A DNA stretch of 33,177 nt, taken from a virus. Below the pieces are notes generated by a model. It worked only from the letters and a program-made list of their open reading frames with translations. It ran no database searches and was not told the origin of the DNA. Every line of letters begins with the position of its first letter. Within the stretch, counting starts at the first letter, position 1. Made by a program: the position numbers and the translations under genes. Below are positions 8,638 to 14,791 of this stretch, piece after piece. The stretch lies in the IMG/VR virus record IMGVR_UViG_3300027963_000200, positions 1 to 33,177 of that record; one strand, given 5' to 3'.

Positions 8638-8922
8638 TTACAGGTCTGAATGCACCTGTATGATCACTGGTGCTTTTTCATCTCCGCTGTGCGTGATGCG
8701 TGCCTGTTTTGGTTTGAAGTATTCGAGCAAAGCAGTGTAATGTTTGATGTATTCTTCATCTTCCATCTCGTTCATGATGCGCATGCACTTGGCTGCACCT
8801 GCTTGCACGAACCATTCACCCAGCTCATTCCACATCTTAGTCTTTTCACTTACTGCACCCTTTGGTTTTAGACCACCATGACCGGGTAGCAAGTGGCCTT
8901 TGTCGTTGCGTGTTTTTTCCAT
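8638..8922 (-). CDS. Putative terminase small subunit-like protein, 94 aa
   Basis: The N-terminal segment KGHLLPGHGGLKPKG looks like the glycine-rich lead-in common in TerS-like and KGG-type phage proteins. A helical part, MWNELGEWFVQAGAAKCMRI, follows, then EEYIKHYTALLEYFKPKQAR, typical of small DNA-packaging proteins in Bacteroidota phages. I chose the ATG at 8922 (MEKTRNDKG), 20 bases after the upstream stop; an in-frame ATG at 8955 would add 11 residues and overlap the upstream gene by 14 bases. If it is TerS, it is encoded on the opposite strand from the large terminase. Moderate confidence. Confidence 0.55.
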   Translation of the reverse strand: MEKTRNDKGHLLPGHGGLKPKGAVSEKTKMWNELGEWFVQAGAAKCMRIMNEMEDEEYIKHYTALLEYFKPKQARITHSGDEKAPVIIQVHSDL

Positions 8923-8941
8923 AACGTTCGATAAGATATTG

Positions 8942-9082
8942 TTATTTAGCTTCATACTGCACAATGCATACCGCTATGCGTTGCTGCGCATCAGGATATT
9001 CACTTTGCATTTTTGCATCACTCATGCAGCGTGCGATGAATGCGCTCTTTGATTCGTCTGTGTTGGGTGTTGGTAATGGCAT
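8942..9082 (-). CDS. Small conserved phage protein MPLPTPN..., 46 aa
   Basis: The product starts MPLPTPNTDESKSAFIARCM and ends with YPDAQQRIAVCIVQYEAK. The pattern MPxPxPxxxESxxxFxxRCMxDxxMxxEYPDxxQRxAVC is a recurring small motif in tailed phages, either free or joined to head morphogenesis proteins. Two conserved cysteines are present (residues 19 and 39). Its function is not established to my knowledge. It sits between the HAD phosphatase and the TerS-like gene. Confidence 0.75.
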   Translation of the reverse strand: MPLPTPNTDESKSAFIARCMSDAKMQSEYPDAQQRIAVCIVQYEAK

Positions 9083-9088
9083 ATGGTT

Positions 9089-9418
9089 TTATTTAAATAG
9101 TATTGCACGGGTTAGCGTGTTGGCATTTATCTTATCCACTTGGTCTTGGTTATTGTCATAGTGTATGTCTATGTCATAACGCTGCATGTACGGCCACTTA
9201 TCTTTGCCGTTTGTGTATTTGATGCGTGAGCGTGGTATGCCTAACCTTTCAGCTGTGGTATAGACTGCATCATTGTTGTCTTCGCGCTGGCGTGCTGTGA
9301 TTATCCACACGTCATGCCCTGTAGCTATCTTTTCCGCTGCAAGTTCTTTGCCTTTGGTGGTTGATAGCGTACCATCGTAATCAAAGGATATTTTTGTTTT
9401 AGCAAGTTGTATTTTCAT
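9089..9418 (-). CDS. HAD-superfamily phosphatase, short form, 109 aa
   Basis: Motif I is FDYDGTL with nucleophile D13 and acid D15. Motif II is IITAR with T41. A lysine-containing motif III is probably GKDKWPY (71-77), and the acidic motif IV is HYDNNQDQ (D88, D92). All catalytic positions are therefore present in a minimal HAD core without a cap domain. The likely reaction is phosphate monoester hydrolysis, on a nucleotide or nucleic-acid end or a small metabolite; the substrate cannot be read from sequence. It overlaps the upstream Cys-rich gene by four bases (ATGA), at the start of the leftward block. Confidence 0.8.
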   Translation of the reverse strand: MKIQLAKTKISFDYDGTLSTTKGKELAAEKIATGHDVWIITARQREDNNDAVYTTAERLGIPRSRIKYTNGKDKWPYMQRYDIDIHYDNNQDQVDKINANTLTRAILFK

Positions 9419-9861
9419 TTATCGACTTTATTTAGTTGTCTTCTGAATTCGGTTATTAACTCGCGTATGCATGATGCACAACCTGATGGTAGTTGGTATT
9501 TTTTTGTCATCTTACCAAACCATTCGTACAGCTGATGCAAATCATGCGGCTCAATTTTATTCGCCTTATGGATGCGGTGAATAAATTCATCTAACGCCGC
9601 AATTTCTTCATCCTTCCAGTCGAGTGCAAACCACTTATGTGCCGGGCATGATGAAAAGACAAACTTTGTCTTAATGGGCATGATGCAACCGCACAACTTT
9701 ATCTTCTCCTTGTAGTGCGTGACGCTGTTCTCTTCAGGATCTACAGTGTTACCTACGATAAGTGTGCCGCATGACTGCGTTAATGGCTTAAAGAACTTGC
9801 ATTTCTTACAAGTCGCTAGCCTCTCTCTTTGAATGTGCAATGGCACGTTGAAGTTCAACAT
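9415..9861 (-). CDS. Cysteine-rich putative zinc-binding protein, 148 aa
   Basis: The N-terminal half carries CKKCKFF (C18, C21), C31, LCGC (C57, C59) and SSCPAHKW (C72), a zinc-ribbon-like arrangement often seen in small proteins near the start of structural operons in Bacteroidota phages. A second CASC pair is at 128-131. The helical C-terminal part has no known motif. Overlap with the upstream sigma-like gene is 56 bases. Function unknown; a DNA- or RNA-contacting role is plausible but unproved. Confidence 0.65.
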   Translation of the reverse strand: MLNFNVPLHIQRERLATCKKCKFFKPLTQSCGTLIVGNTVDPEENSVTHYKEKIKLCGCIMPIKTKFVFSSCPAHKWFALDWKDEEIAALDEFIHRIHKANKIEPHDLHQLYEWFGKMTKKYQLPSGCASCIRELITEFRRQLNKVDK

Positions 9862-10330
9862 GTTCTCGTATCTTTTTTAATGCCCTATGTATAGCTGTGC
9901 GCAGGTAAGGGTAGGGTATGCCCGTTGTACTGCTCAGTTCTTTGTAGTTAAAGTCAGGTTTACTGTATAGGCGCAGTAGGATAGCATCGAATTCGTGCAT
10001 ACGTCCTATTGCGCTGTACAAATACTCACCATCAACAAATGCACCTATCCATGTTTCATCTTGCTTTGAATCTTCAGCGCTTTTCTCCGTGTGCAGCTCG
10101 TAGTACTTGCGGTACTTTATTGCATAATCGCTGCGGTTACTATGCCAACTTAACCATAATGCACGATTGACATATTGCTCTACCTTACCACCGCACACGA
10201 TATCCTGAACATCTTGCTCTGGTCTATCCATCAACCTGGCTAACACTTCGTGCAATAGATCGCTTCCCTTACATTTATCGTGAGCAAGCCTTGTAGCCTT
10301 GTCCAGCCATGCGTTGTAATGCTTTTTTAT
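9806..10330 (-). CDS. Sigma-70-like / HTH transcription regulator, first gene of leftward block
   Basis: The C-terminal part (FDAILLRLYSKPDFNYKELSSTTGIPYPYLRTAIHRALKKI, split here by eye) looks like a sigma-70 region-4 helix-turn-helix. The N-terminal part (GSDLLHEVLARLMDRP..DIVCGGKVEQYVNRALWLSWHS) matches the usual start of phage sigma-like proteins of this group. The first conventional start is a TTG at 10255, but coding sequence of the same character (KKHYNAWLDKATRLAHDKC) continues upstream in frame. The only start-like codon there is ATA at 10330-10328; a stop lies 21 bases further up. I extend to 10330 (174 aa) on protein character; 10255 gives 149 aa. As first gene behind the leftward promoter it may direct late transcription. 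Confidence 0.65.
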   Translation of the reverse strand: MKKHYNAWLDKATRLAHDKCKGSDLLHEVLARLMDRPEQDVQDIVCGGKVEQYVNRALWLSWHSNRSDYAIKYRKYYELHTEKSAEDSKQDETWIGAFVDGEYLYSAIGRMHEFDAILLRLYSKPDFNYKELSSTTGIPYPYLRTAIHRALKKIREHVELQRAIAHSKREASDL

Positions 10331-10370
10331 GTTATAACTAACGCAGTCTATTTGTTAAAGGTTGTTAAAT

Positions 10371-10382
10371 TTTACGGGTAAA
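10371..10382. promoter_or_regulatory. Inverted repeat TTTAC-GG-GTAAA, possible operator
   Basis: A 12-bp near-palindrome lies directly before the -33 element of the rightward promoter. Part of it belongs to a 14-bp element recurring at 16357. It is a reasonable binding site for a phage regulator such as the small HTH protein at 11068; no direct evidence. Confidence 0.35.
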
Positions 10383-10384
10383 TA

Positions 10385-10415
10385 GTTGCACCTTTAAAAG
10401 ATTGGTGTATATTTG
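10385..10415 (+). promoter_or_regulatory. Rightward early promoter (GTTG-N19-TATATTTG)
   Basis: GTTG at 10385-10388 and TATATTTG at 10408-10415 are separated by 19 bases, matching the Bacteroidota housekeeping consensus. Transcription would begin near 10422 and run into the gene at 10458. The -7 box overlaps an inverted repeat GTGTA-N6-TACAC (10405-10420) and faces the leftward promoter. Confidence 0.75.
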
Positions 10416-10420
10416 TACAC
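10405..10420. promoter_or_regulatory. Inverted repeat GTGTA-N6-TACAC over the rightward -7 box
   Basis: Perfect 5-bp half sites flank six bases containing the -7 box. A repressor bound here would block the rightward promoter and hinder the leftward one eight bases away. Candidate operator by position only. Confidence 0.45.
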
Positions 10421-10422
10421 GT

Positions 10423-10452
10423 CAAAGATAACACATAACAATTTAAAACAAT
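10423..10452 (-). promoter_or_regulatory. Leftward promoter (ATTG-N18-TATCTTTG)
   Basis: On the minus strand, TATCTTTG occupies 10430-10423 and ATTG lies 18 bases upstream at 10452-10449. The start site would be near 10416, leaving about 85 bases of leader before the sigma-like gene. The start site falls on the -7 box of the rightward promoter, so the two cannot be used at once. Confidence 0.7.
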
Positions 10453-10457
10453 AACCC

Positions 10458-10712
10458 ATGTATTTCACTTTTGAACACGACTGCGACAACGCCCCAATGC
10501 TTCTGACAATCTATGTTGAGTACAGCATGTGGCAATGGCCCGGCACTTACGATGAGCCTGCTGAACTTGAGATTAAGGATAGCAAATACACTATCATGTG
10601 CGGCCGTTTAGAAATGACTAACTTCTTCAAAGCATGCACGGATGAAAAGCTAACCACCGAAATCGAAGACGCTGTAAGCACAGCCATTTGGAATCACTAC
10701 AATAATCAGTAA
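10458..10712 (+). CDS. Hypothetical early protein, 84 aa
   Basis: First gene behind the rightward promoter, starting MYFTFEHDCDNAPMLLTIYV. It is acidic, soluble and without recognised motifs; pattern and tryptophan/tyrosine content (MWQWPGTYDEP) suggest a small beta-rich fold. Immediate-early position fits a host-takeover or anti-defence role, but nothing in the sequence shows this. Confidence 0.7.
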   Translation: MYFTFEHDCDNAPMLLTIYVEYSMWQWPGTYDEPAELEIKDSKYTIMCGRLEMTNFFKACTDEKLTTEIEDAVSTAIWNHYNNQ

Positions 10713-10732
10713 TCTTTTAAAACCTCAATACA

Positions 10733-11071
10733 ATGACAACAGTATCTATTAAACATCGCGTGTTAACCACCATTGACACCACCGAAGTAACATTACCTTT
10801 CTACTTCACCACTGGCAAGGTATCAAAAAGCTATTGCTGCATGACACCAGAGTTCAAGCTTATCACCGTATGGGCATTACGCAATGGCGGCATGTCATTC
10901 GATGTGCGCTCTTATGATGACTTGGATGAAGTAGCCGACAGCATTGCTTACGACATGGAGCACTATGAAGAATTCGCTATCATTGACGCTGCAGTGTTTC
11001 AACATCAGTTCAGCGTTGCACATCGTGACTTATTTTACATCGTTAATCCTGATTTAAAACCTAAACAATGA
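10733..11071 (+). CDS. Hypothetical early protein, 112 aa
   Basis: Starts MTTVSIKHRVLTTIDTTEVT and ends NPDLKPKQ. Soluble, mixed alpha/beta, acidic centre (RSYDDLDEVADSIAYDMEHYEE). Stop overlaps the ATG of the HTH gene by four bases (ATGA). No family recognised. Confidence 0.7.
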   Translation: MTTVSIKHRVLTTIDTTEVTLPFYFTTGKVSKSYCCMTPEFKLITVWALRNGGMSFDVRSYDDLDEVADSIAYDMEHYEEFAIIDAAVFQHQFSVAHRDLFYIVNPDLKPKQ

Positions 11072-11304
11072 GGCAATCCAACGAACTAAACGGATTGATT
11101 GCACGCACGGTGGGGAGCAAAGCCGCTCTCCTTCGTGCTATGCAAAGAAGCAACACACCCATAGTTAAAAAGACTTTGCACAACTGGTGTGTAGATCCGG
11201 GCAGCATCAAGCTGCGACAGCTAATGAACCTGAGCAACGTTATGCAGTTGCCACTATGTGAAATCATTAATTCAATAACTATAAAAAACGAAGGCGATGA
11301 GTAA
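11068..11304 (+). CDS. Small XRE/Cro-like DNA-binding protein, 78 aa
   Basis: The order of helices in LIARTVGSKAALLRAMQRSN, TPIVKKTLHNWCVDPGSIKL and RQLMNLSNVMQLPLCEIINS fits a Cro/CI-type helix-turn-helix: SKAALLRAM as helix 2 and VKKTLHNW as recognition helix. It is encoded in the early block near the divergent control region, so it may bind the inverted repeats at 10371 or 10405 and set the choice between blocks. Overlaps the preceding gene by four bases and the next by eight. Confidence 0.6.
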   Translation: MRQSNELNGLIARTVGSKAALLRAMQRSNTPIVKKTLHNWCVDPGSIKLRQLMNLSNVMQLPLCEIINSITIKNEGDE

Positions 11305-11557
11305 ACACACTTATGGAACTTATTGGTTGTATGACCAAGCAAATGCTTTATTGCTTAAATATCTAAAAAGACAAATATCTGTTAATGATTTTACTAGTCA
11401 ATTTATTGACTTAAAATCTAAAGCAAGTCTAATGGAGGTAAATAATATTGCTGATGCATGGCATCAAGGTTATTCCGATGCGGAAGATAAAACAAGATTA
11501 ATCAAAGCAAGTAAAGTAGATGATTACTTCGAAAAATACAAACACAACTATGAGTGA
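11297..11557 (+). CDS. Small early protein of a DA-H-GY-D family, 86 aa
   Basis: The motif MEVNNIADAWHQGYSDAEDK at about residues 45-65 recurs as EMNHIHDAYHEGYTDCKAG in the protein at 18393. The two are short paralogues, otherwise weakly similar. The motif is helical with conserved H, Y and D. Function unknown. It overlaps the HTH gene by eight bases. Confidence 0.65.
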   Translation: MSKHTYGTYWLYDQANALLLKYLKRQISVNDFTSQFIDLKSKASLMEVNNIADAWHQGYSDAEDKTRLIKASKVDDYFEKYKHNYE

Positions 11558-11969
11558 TATCAAACACCCAACAGCAAAACAGGTAGCGTACATCCGCAGG
11601 AACATCAACAAGATGCCATTCCATGTCATGCGTCAACAACTAAAGGTTAGCACGGGCGTGATGTATGAATGGTTCAGGAACATCTACCAACCTGATAAGC
11701 AAGTAGTAGTGGATGATGAAGGGCAGGAGCTGCACAGCACCTATTTGGTTACACTAAACCAATTCAACTACATTGTGAATTTCAATGTGCCTATTGAGTA
11801 TCACACCATCCAGTATTGTGGTCATCGCATTGGTTTTGATTACGAGGTAAGCAAGTTGAGTTTTTGGGAATATAACCACTTGCGCCACAACATACCATGC
11901 GTAAACATAAAGACCGATGCTAACTATGTATCAAACTTTTGGGCAACTACTAAACTTTGGAGCGAATGA
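11550..11969 (+). CDS. Putative HTH protein, 139 aa
   Basis: Starts MSDIKHPTAKQVAYIRRNIN. The first 50 residues (KQVAYIRRNINKMPFHVMRQ followed by LKVSTGVMYEWFRN) resemble a small helix-turn-helix domain of the kind found in transposase-like or phage regulator N termini. The C-terminal 85 residues are unrecognised. The ATG at 11550 overlaps the preceding stop by eight bases; its TGA overlaps the next ATG. Likely a DNA-binding regulator, moderate confidence. Confidence 0.55.
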   Translation: MSDIKHPTAKQVAYIRRNINKMPFHVMRQQLKVSTGVMYEWFRNIYQPDKQVVVDDEGQELHSTYLVTLNQFNYIVNFNVPIEYHTIQYCGHRIGFDYEVSKLSFWEYNHLRHNIPCVNIKTDANYVSNFWATTKLWSE

Positions 11970-12328
11970 AGCACGACGAAAGTAGAATGCAGCAGCGATG
12001 TGTTGAGTGGTTTAGGTATTCCTTTCCACGCACATTGATTGCTTCCTTTCCTAATGGTGTATTCATAGGCGGTACAACAGTGCAAAGAGCCAAACGCTGG
12101 AACATACTCAAAGCAGAAGGTGCAATGCCCGGCATGCCCGACTTAATGATCTGTATGGCATCGGCAGGACATCATGCGTTGTTCATCGAGATGAAGACTG
12201 AGAAAGGGAAACTTTCCGAAATGCAGAAAATCGTTCACGCACAACTGATAAACGCAGGATTCTGCGTGAAAGTGTGCAGGTCATTTGAAGAATTCACAAT
12301 AACAATCAAAACATATTTAGAGAAATGA
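11966..12328 (+). CDS. VRR-NUC domain nuclease, 120 aa
   Basis: The core motif PGMPDLMICM...FIEMKTEKGKLSEMQ shows the PD-(E/D)xK signature of VRR-NUC nucleases: D in MPDLM, E and K in IEMKTEKGKLS, and Q following. Length is that of stand-alone phage VRR-NUC proteins, which process recombination or replication intermediates such as Holliday junctions. The ATG overlaps the preceding TGA (ATGA), and its stop overlaps the next ATG. An in-frame TTG nine bases upstream is less likely as start. Confidence 0.85.
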   Translation: MKHDESRMQQRCVEWFRYSFPRTLIASFPNGVFIGGTTVQRAKRWNILKAEGAMPGMPDLMICMASAGHHALFIEMKTEKGKLSEMQKIVHAQLINAGFCVKVCRSFEEFTITIKTYLEK

Positions 12329-12744
12329 GAAATTACACGAAACAAAAGTATTTTGAAGCATTGAAGTATATGGCAACGGTCGATACTTTTCACAGCAAGC
12401 AAACTGCTAAAAAATTGAACATTACGCATACTTTTTTTTGCGTATGTACTGAGTTGGGTTTGCTTAGAAGGGGAATGTCAAATGGCACATACGCTTGGAA
12501 TTTAACACGTGCACCGATGTTATCCGATGTGGAAGCTATTGACCTTAGATTGAAAGCGAAAATGGCCATGCATAAAGTTAAAAAAGAAACTCCACAGCTA
12601 ACCATTAAGCCTATCCGAAAAGCACCAGCACCCACACCAATGCCGATTGTGCATGAACCCGAATGCGATAACAGCAACAGCAAGATGCTTTTGATCATGG
12701 CTGTTGGTGCTGTAATCGGATTCATGATTGCAACAATTATTTGA
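12325..12744 (+). CDS. Tail-anchored putative winged-helix protein, 139 aa
   Basis: Residues 1-55 (YFEALKYMATVDTFHSKQTA, KKLNITHTFFCVCTELGLL) look like a helix-turn-helix domain. A charged, proline-rich linker follows (KPIRKAPAPTPMPIVHEPE). The last 19 residues, MLLIMAVGAVIGFMIATII, form one membrane span at the extreme C terminus. This predicts a DNA-binding domain held at the inner membrane. Overlaps the VRR-NUC gene by four bases. Which DNA or process it serves is unknown. Confidence 0.6.
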   Translation: MRNYTKQKYFEALKYMATVDTFHSKQTAKKLNITHTFFCVCTELGLLRRGMSNGTYAWNLTRAPMLSDVEAIDLRLKAKMAMHKVKKETPQLTIKPIRKAPAPTPMPIVHEPECDNSNSKMLLIMAVGAVIGFMIATII

Positions 12745-12770
12745 AAGTAGAGATATTTTGATTATCTTTG
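12740..12770 (+). promoter_or_regulatory. Promoter (TTTG-N19-TATCTTTG)
   Basis: TTTG at 12740-12743 and TATCTTTG at 12763-12770 with a 19-base spacer are a near-perfect Bacteroidota promoter, overlapping the stop of the tail-anchored gene. It would start RNA near 12777, upstream of the structured leader and the 71-aa gene. Confidence 0.8.
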
Positions 12771-12802
12771 CAACGCTAGTTCGTATGAAAACATTTTTAA
12801 AT

Positions 12803-12866
12803 CCCATCTTCACTGCATTGCCATAAGCCATTCGGCTACGGACTAGCCTTTGCATGTGAAGGTGGG
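12803..12866 (+). ncRNA. Structured leader or small RNA with long stem and alternative inner hairpins
   Basis: The arms 12803-12817 and 12851-12866 pair over 11 consecutive base pairs (one G-U), then a small bulge and 3 more pairs. The enclosed loop can form AGCC-ATTC-GGCT (826-837) or GGCTA-CGGAC-TAGCC (834-848), which exclude each other. Near the start of the transcript, GCTAGT (12775-12780) is complementary to ACTAGC (12842-12847), a third option. The stem ends 11 bases before the ATG at 12878. A 13-codon ORF (12785-12826) overlaps the 5' arm. It may be a translational switch, processed RNA or protein-binding leader. Confidence 0.5.
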
Positions 12867-12877
12867 TATTTAGTTTT

Positions 12878-13093
12878 ATGTATCACGATTCAGTTCGATG
12901 GACTTTTGGAAGTTATCCTGATAGATTCAGAGATACGCGAAATAAAAATTTTGTAAGAATTGCAAAAGTCAATAGTCAAATAATGTTTGCTTCAGCTCGC
13001 GAAGATGATGGTCAAGAAGTGTATGTATTCATGACTCAATATGAAGCTGAACAAATGATAAACTACTTAAGAAAATTACTGGATGAAAAATAA
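12878..13093 (+). CDS. Hypothetical protein behind structured leader, 71 aa
   Basis: Starts MYHDSVRWTFGSYPDRFRDT and ends MTQYEAEQMINYLRKLLDEK. A small beta-then-helix protein with no recognised family. It is the first gene after its own promoter and structured leader, and overlaps the replication initiator gene by 11 bases, so its expression may pace replication. Function not inferable from sequence. Confidence 0.7.
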   Translation: MYHDSVRWTFGSYPDRFRDTRNKNFVRIAKVNSQIMFASAREDDGQEVYVFMTQYEAEQMINYLRKLLDEK

Positions 13094-13883
13094 CGGTTAT
13101 GACCTTTCCCGGAAGTGGTTTGATTTTGCCTTTGAGCATTCAGAGGTCAAGTGCCAGCACACTGCATTGTTCATGTGGATCATTGAACTAAATAACCGTC
13201 TTGGATGGAAAGAGCAGTTTGGAATACCAACTAACGCAACAATGGAAGGTTTGCATATTGGCAATAAGAGAACCTACTTGGACGCACTTAGCGACTTAGC
13301 TAAATGGAATTTTATTCAAATAGTAAGTGAATCTAAGAATCAGTATAGCAGCACAATAATATCAATATGCCGTAGCAAAAAAGCCACAGCATTGCACACG
13401 GCATTGGATACGGCATTGATACAGCATAGCAACGGCATTGACCACAGCATTGAACACAGCAGTGCCCCTATAGATAAACAAAGAAACCAAGAAACCAAGA
13501 AACCAAGAAACAATAGAGTGGTGTTTACACCACCATCCGAAGATGATATTTATAATTTGATGGGTGAGTTAAACATGAAGTCAGGTGGTAAATGGCCTGA
13601 ATCTAAAATTGTTTCTGAAAGTAAAAATTGTTTTGACCACTACACAAGCACTGGATGGAAAACCACCGGGGGCGCAAAAATTGTTTCTTGGGAAGCAACC
13701 GTTCGCAAGTGGATGAACAAAGCATATACATTTGAAAAAAATCAAAACTCCAAATCATATGGCAACAAATCAAATTCAACATCAGACAGCATTGCAAAAG
13801 CTAATGCACTTTACGCCGAAGCAGTCGCTATCAGTCGAGCACGCGATAACACAAGACCAGATTGGACTCCTTCGGAAGCTTGA
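13083..13883 (+). CDS. Phage replication initiator-like protein, 266 aa
   Basis: The N-terminal half (residues 10-95, FDFAFEHSEVKCQHTALFMW... NRLGWKEQFGIPTNATMEGL... NKRTYLDALSDLAKWNFIQIV) fits the winged-helix domain of phage replication proteins of the O/DnaD-like type. The middle (about 100-145) is low-complexity, coding for the iterons, and poorly conserved-looking. The C-terminal part (FDHYTSTGWKTTGGAKIVSW..ATVRKWMNKA) is characteristic of helicase-loader-associated replication proteins in Bacteroidota phages and prophages. It would bind the origin repeats inside its own gene and recruit the host helicase. It overlaps the previous gene by 11 bases and the next by at least 80. Confidence 0.7.
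   Translation: MKNNGYDLSRKWFDFAFEHSEVKCQHTALFMWIIELNNRLGWKEQFGIPTNATMEGLHIGNKRTYLDALSDLAKWNFIQIVSESKNQYSSTIISICRSKKATALHTALDTALIQHSNGIDHSIEHSSAPIDKQRNQETKKPRNNRVVFTPPSEDDIYNLMGELNMKSGGKWPESKIVSESKNCFDHYTSTGWKTTGGAKIVSWEATVRKWMNKAYTFEKNQNSKSYGNKSNSTSDSIAKANALYAEAVAISRARDNTRPDWTPSEA
13386..13464 (+). other. Candidate replication origin: seven iterons ACRGCATTG
   Basis: Nine-base units start at 13386, 13398, 13410, 13421, 13432, 13444 and 13456, with spacings 12, 12, 11, 11, 12, 12. Four fit ACRGCATTG exactly apart from the R position plus one more (five of seven), and the other two (ACAGCATAG, ACAGCAGTG) differ at one base. The two 11-base spacings break codon phase while the DNA period persists, so selection appears to act on DNA and not only on protein. 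Iterons lie inside the initiator gene, as in lambdoid phages. Confidence 0.65.
13476..13513 (+). repeat. T-free A-rich tract with GAAACCAA tandem repeats
   Basis: Directly after the iterons, three perfect GAAACCAA units (13483-13506) plus a partial one form a stretch lacking T on the plus strand. A strand-asymmetric A-rich tract next to iterons is the arrangement of the lambda origin, where it is the site of unwinding. In protein it encodes a basic NQETKKPRNN segment. Confidence 0.6.
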
Positions 13884-14448
13884 CAAAGCAACAACCAAAG
13901 ACAAAATCATTCAGTTGCTTACTCGATGCACACAACTTATGAATGTCCAAAACAACATGAACGGTATGCAGATTGAATTCTGTGCTGAAAACATCATGGA
14001 AAAGATGTATATGTATTCACTTGAAGATGTGCAGCTGTGTTTAGATCGCGGTGCTATTGGTGCTTATGGTACGATATACAACCGCATCGACCCGGCAACA
14101 GTGATTGCATGGTTTCCTTTATACGACCAACAAAGACAAGTGTATGTAACTGCAAAGCGACAAGCCGAAGAGCAAGCCAACAACATCTACGAAATGTTCC
14201 AACACCCGCAGGTGGTCGATGCCATACACCAGGCAGCAGACAAGTTGAAGATTGAACAAGCTCCAGTGCAAGAAGCGAAAGAGCGCAAGCCATCGGACTT
14301 TGAACAAAAGCTCATTGATGAATACGATGCGCTGCCTTTTTGGGAGGAAAACAATCGTTTCAGACTTTATAAAAAAACACCTTTTCAGTTTACCGAATAT
14401 CGCATGTGGCGTTACCGTGAATTGATTGAACAGCAAAATGAGTATTAA
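13759..14448 (+). CDS. Replication-associated protein of unknown family, 229 aa
   Basis: The recognisable part is about residues 60-130: MNVQNNMNGMQIEFCAENIM..YSLEDVQLCLDRGAIGAYGTIYNRIDPATVIAWF. This is a pattern I know from proteins next to replication initiators in Bacteroidota phages and prophages. The C terminus is helical and charged. The chosen ATG at 13759 (MATNQIQHQ) overlaps the initiator gene by 125 bases in another frame; a later ATG at 13804 would still overlap by 80. Homologous-looking sequence (TQDQIGLLRKLDKATTKDKI) lies within or near the overlap, supporting a long real overlap. A helicase-loader role is possible, unproved. Confidence 0.6.
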   Translation: MATNQIQHQTALQKLMHFTPKQSLSVEHAITQDQIGLLRKLDKATTKDKIIQLLTRCTQLMNVQNNMNGMQIEFCAENIMEKMYMYSLEDVQLCLDRGAIGAYGTIYNRIDPATVIAWFPLYDQQRQVYVTAKRQAEEQANNIYEMFQHPQVVDAIHQAADKLKIEQAPVQEAKERKPSDFEQKLIDEYDALPFWEENNRFRLYKKTPFQFTEYRMWRYRELIEQQNEY

Positions 14449-14608
14449 CATGCAGTACGATAAACAGCGTGAAATAGAGCTACTACGCAAGTTGTTTTTG
14501 TTAACAGCTAAGCGCAGCATGCGTCCTGCCATGAGTGATAATATGGCAATGCGTCTTATCTTTGAGGAGTTACTTCTGCTCACTGACAAAGACGAATACA
14601 AGCTATGA
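14438..14608 (+). CDS. Small helical protein, 56 aa
   Basis: Starts MSINMQYDKQREIELLRKLF and ends LLLLTDKDEYKL; almost entirely helical and charged. Overlaps the previous gene by 11 bases and the next by four. No family recognised. Confidence 0.6.
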   Translation: MSINMQYDKQREIELLRKLFLLTAKRSMRPAMSDNMAMRLIFEELLLLTDKDEYKL

Positions 14609-14787
14609 CCATTGGCGAATTGTTTGATAGGTTAGCTGACTACCCGGATGAGATGGAAATCTTCATAGGCTTTATCGACATCCATAGCATCTACCTAGAA
14701 CACTTCGAAATAGTAGAAACAACAGACACTAAAGGTGATAAGACAATTGCACTTATGGTCGATGACATCGCAATAATTAATAATTAA
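14605..14787 (+). CDS. Small acidic protein, 60 aa
   Basis: Starts MTIGELFDRLADYPDEMEIF and ends MVDDIAIINN. The first 25 residues resemble the short motif found in many phage and plasmid micro-proteins that begin T(I/V)xELxxxLxxYPDDxEV. Function unknown. Confidence 0.65.
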   Translation: MTIGELFDRLADYPDEMEIFIGFIDIHSIYLEHFEIVETTDTKGDKTIALMVDDIAIINN

Positions 14788-14791
14788 TATA

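Noticed and set aside
12785-12826. 13-codon leader peptide ORF (MKTFLNPIFTALP)
   Set aside because: Could be a leader peptide but is too short to support alone and overlaps the stem of the structured RNA; noted there instead of being called as a gene.
12774-12850. tRNA-like gene in the leader region
   Set aside because: No acceptor stem, D-arm and T-arm arrangement fits; the pairing found is a single long stem with inner hairpins.
13603-13797. Minus-strand open frame opposite the initiator gene
   Set aside because: Composition and position are those of a shadow frame; no start context, overlap pattern or motif supports it. The same holds for the other long opposite-strand frames over the tail, tape measure and terminase genes.
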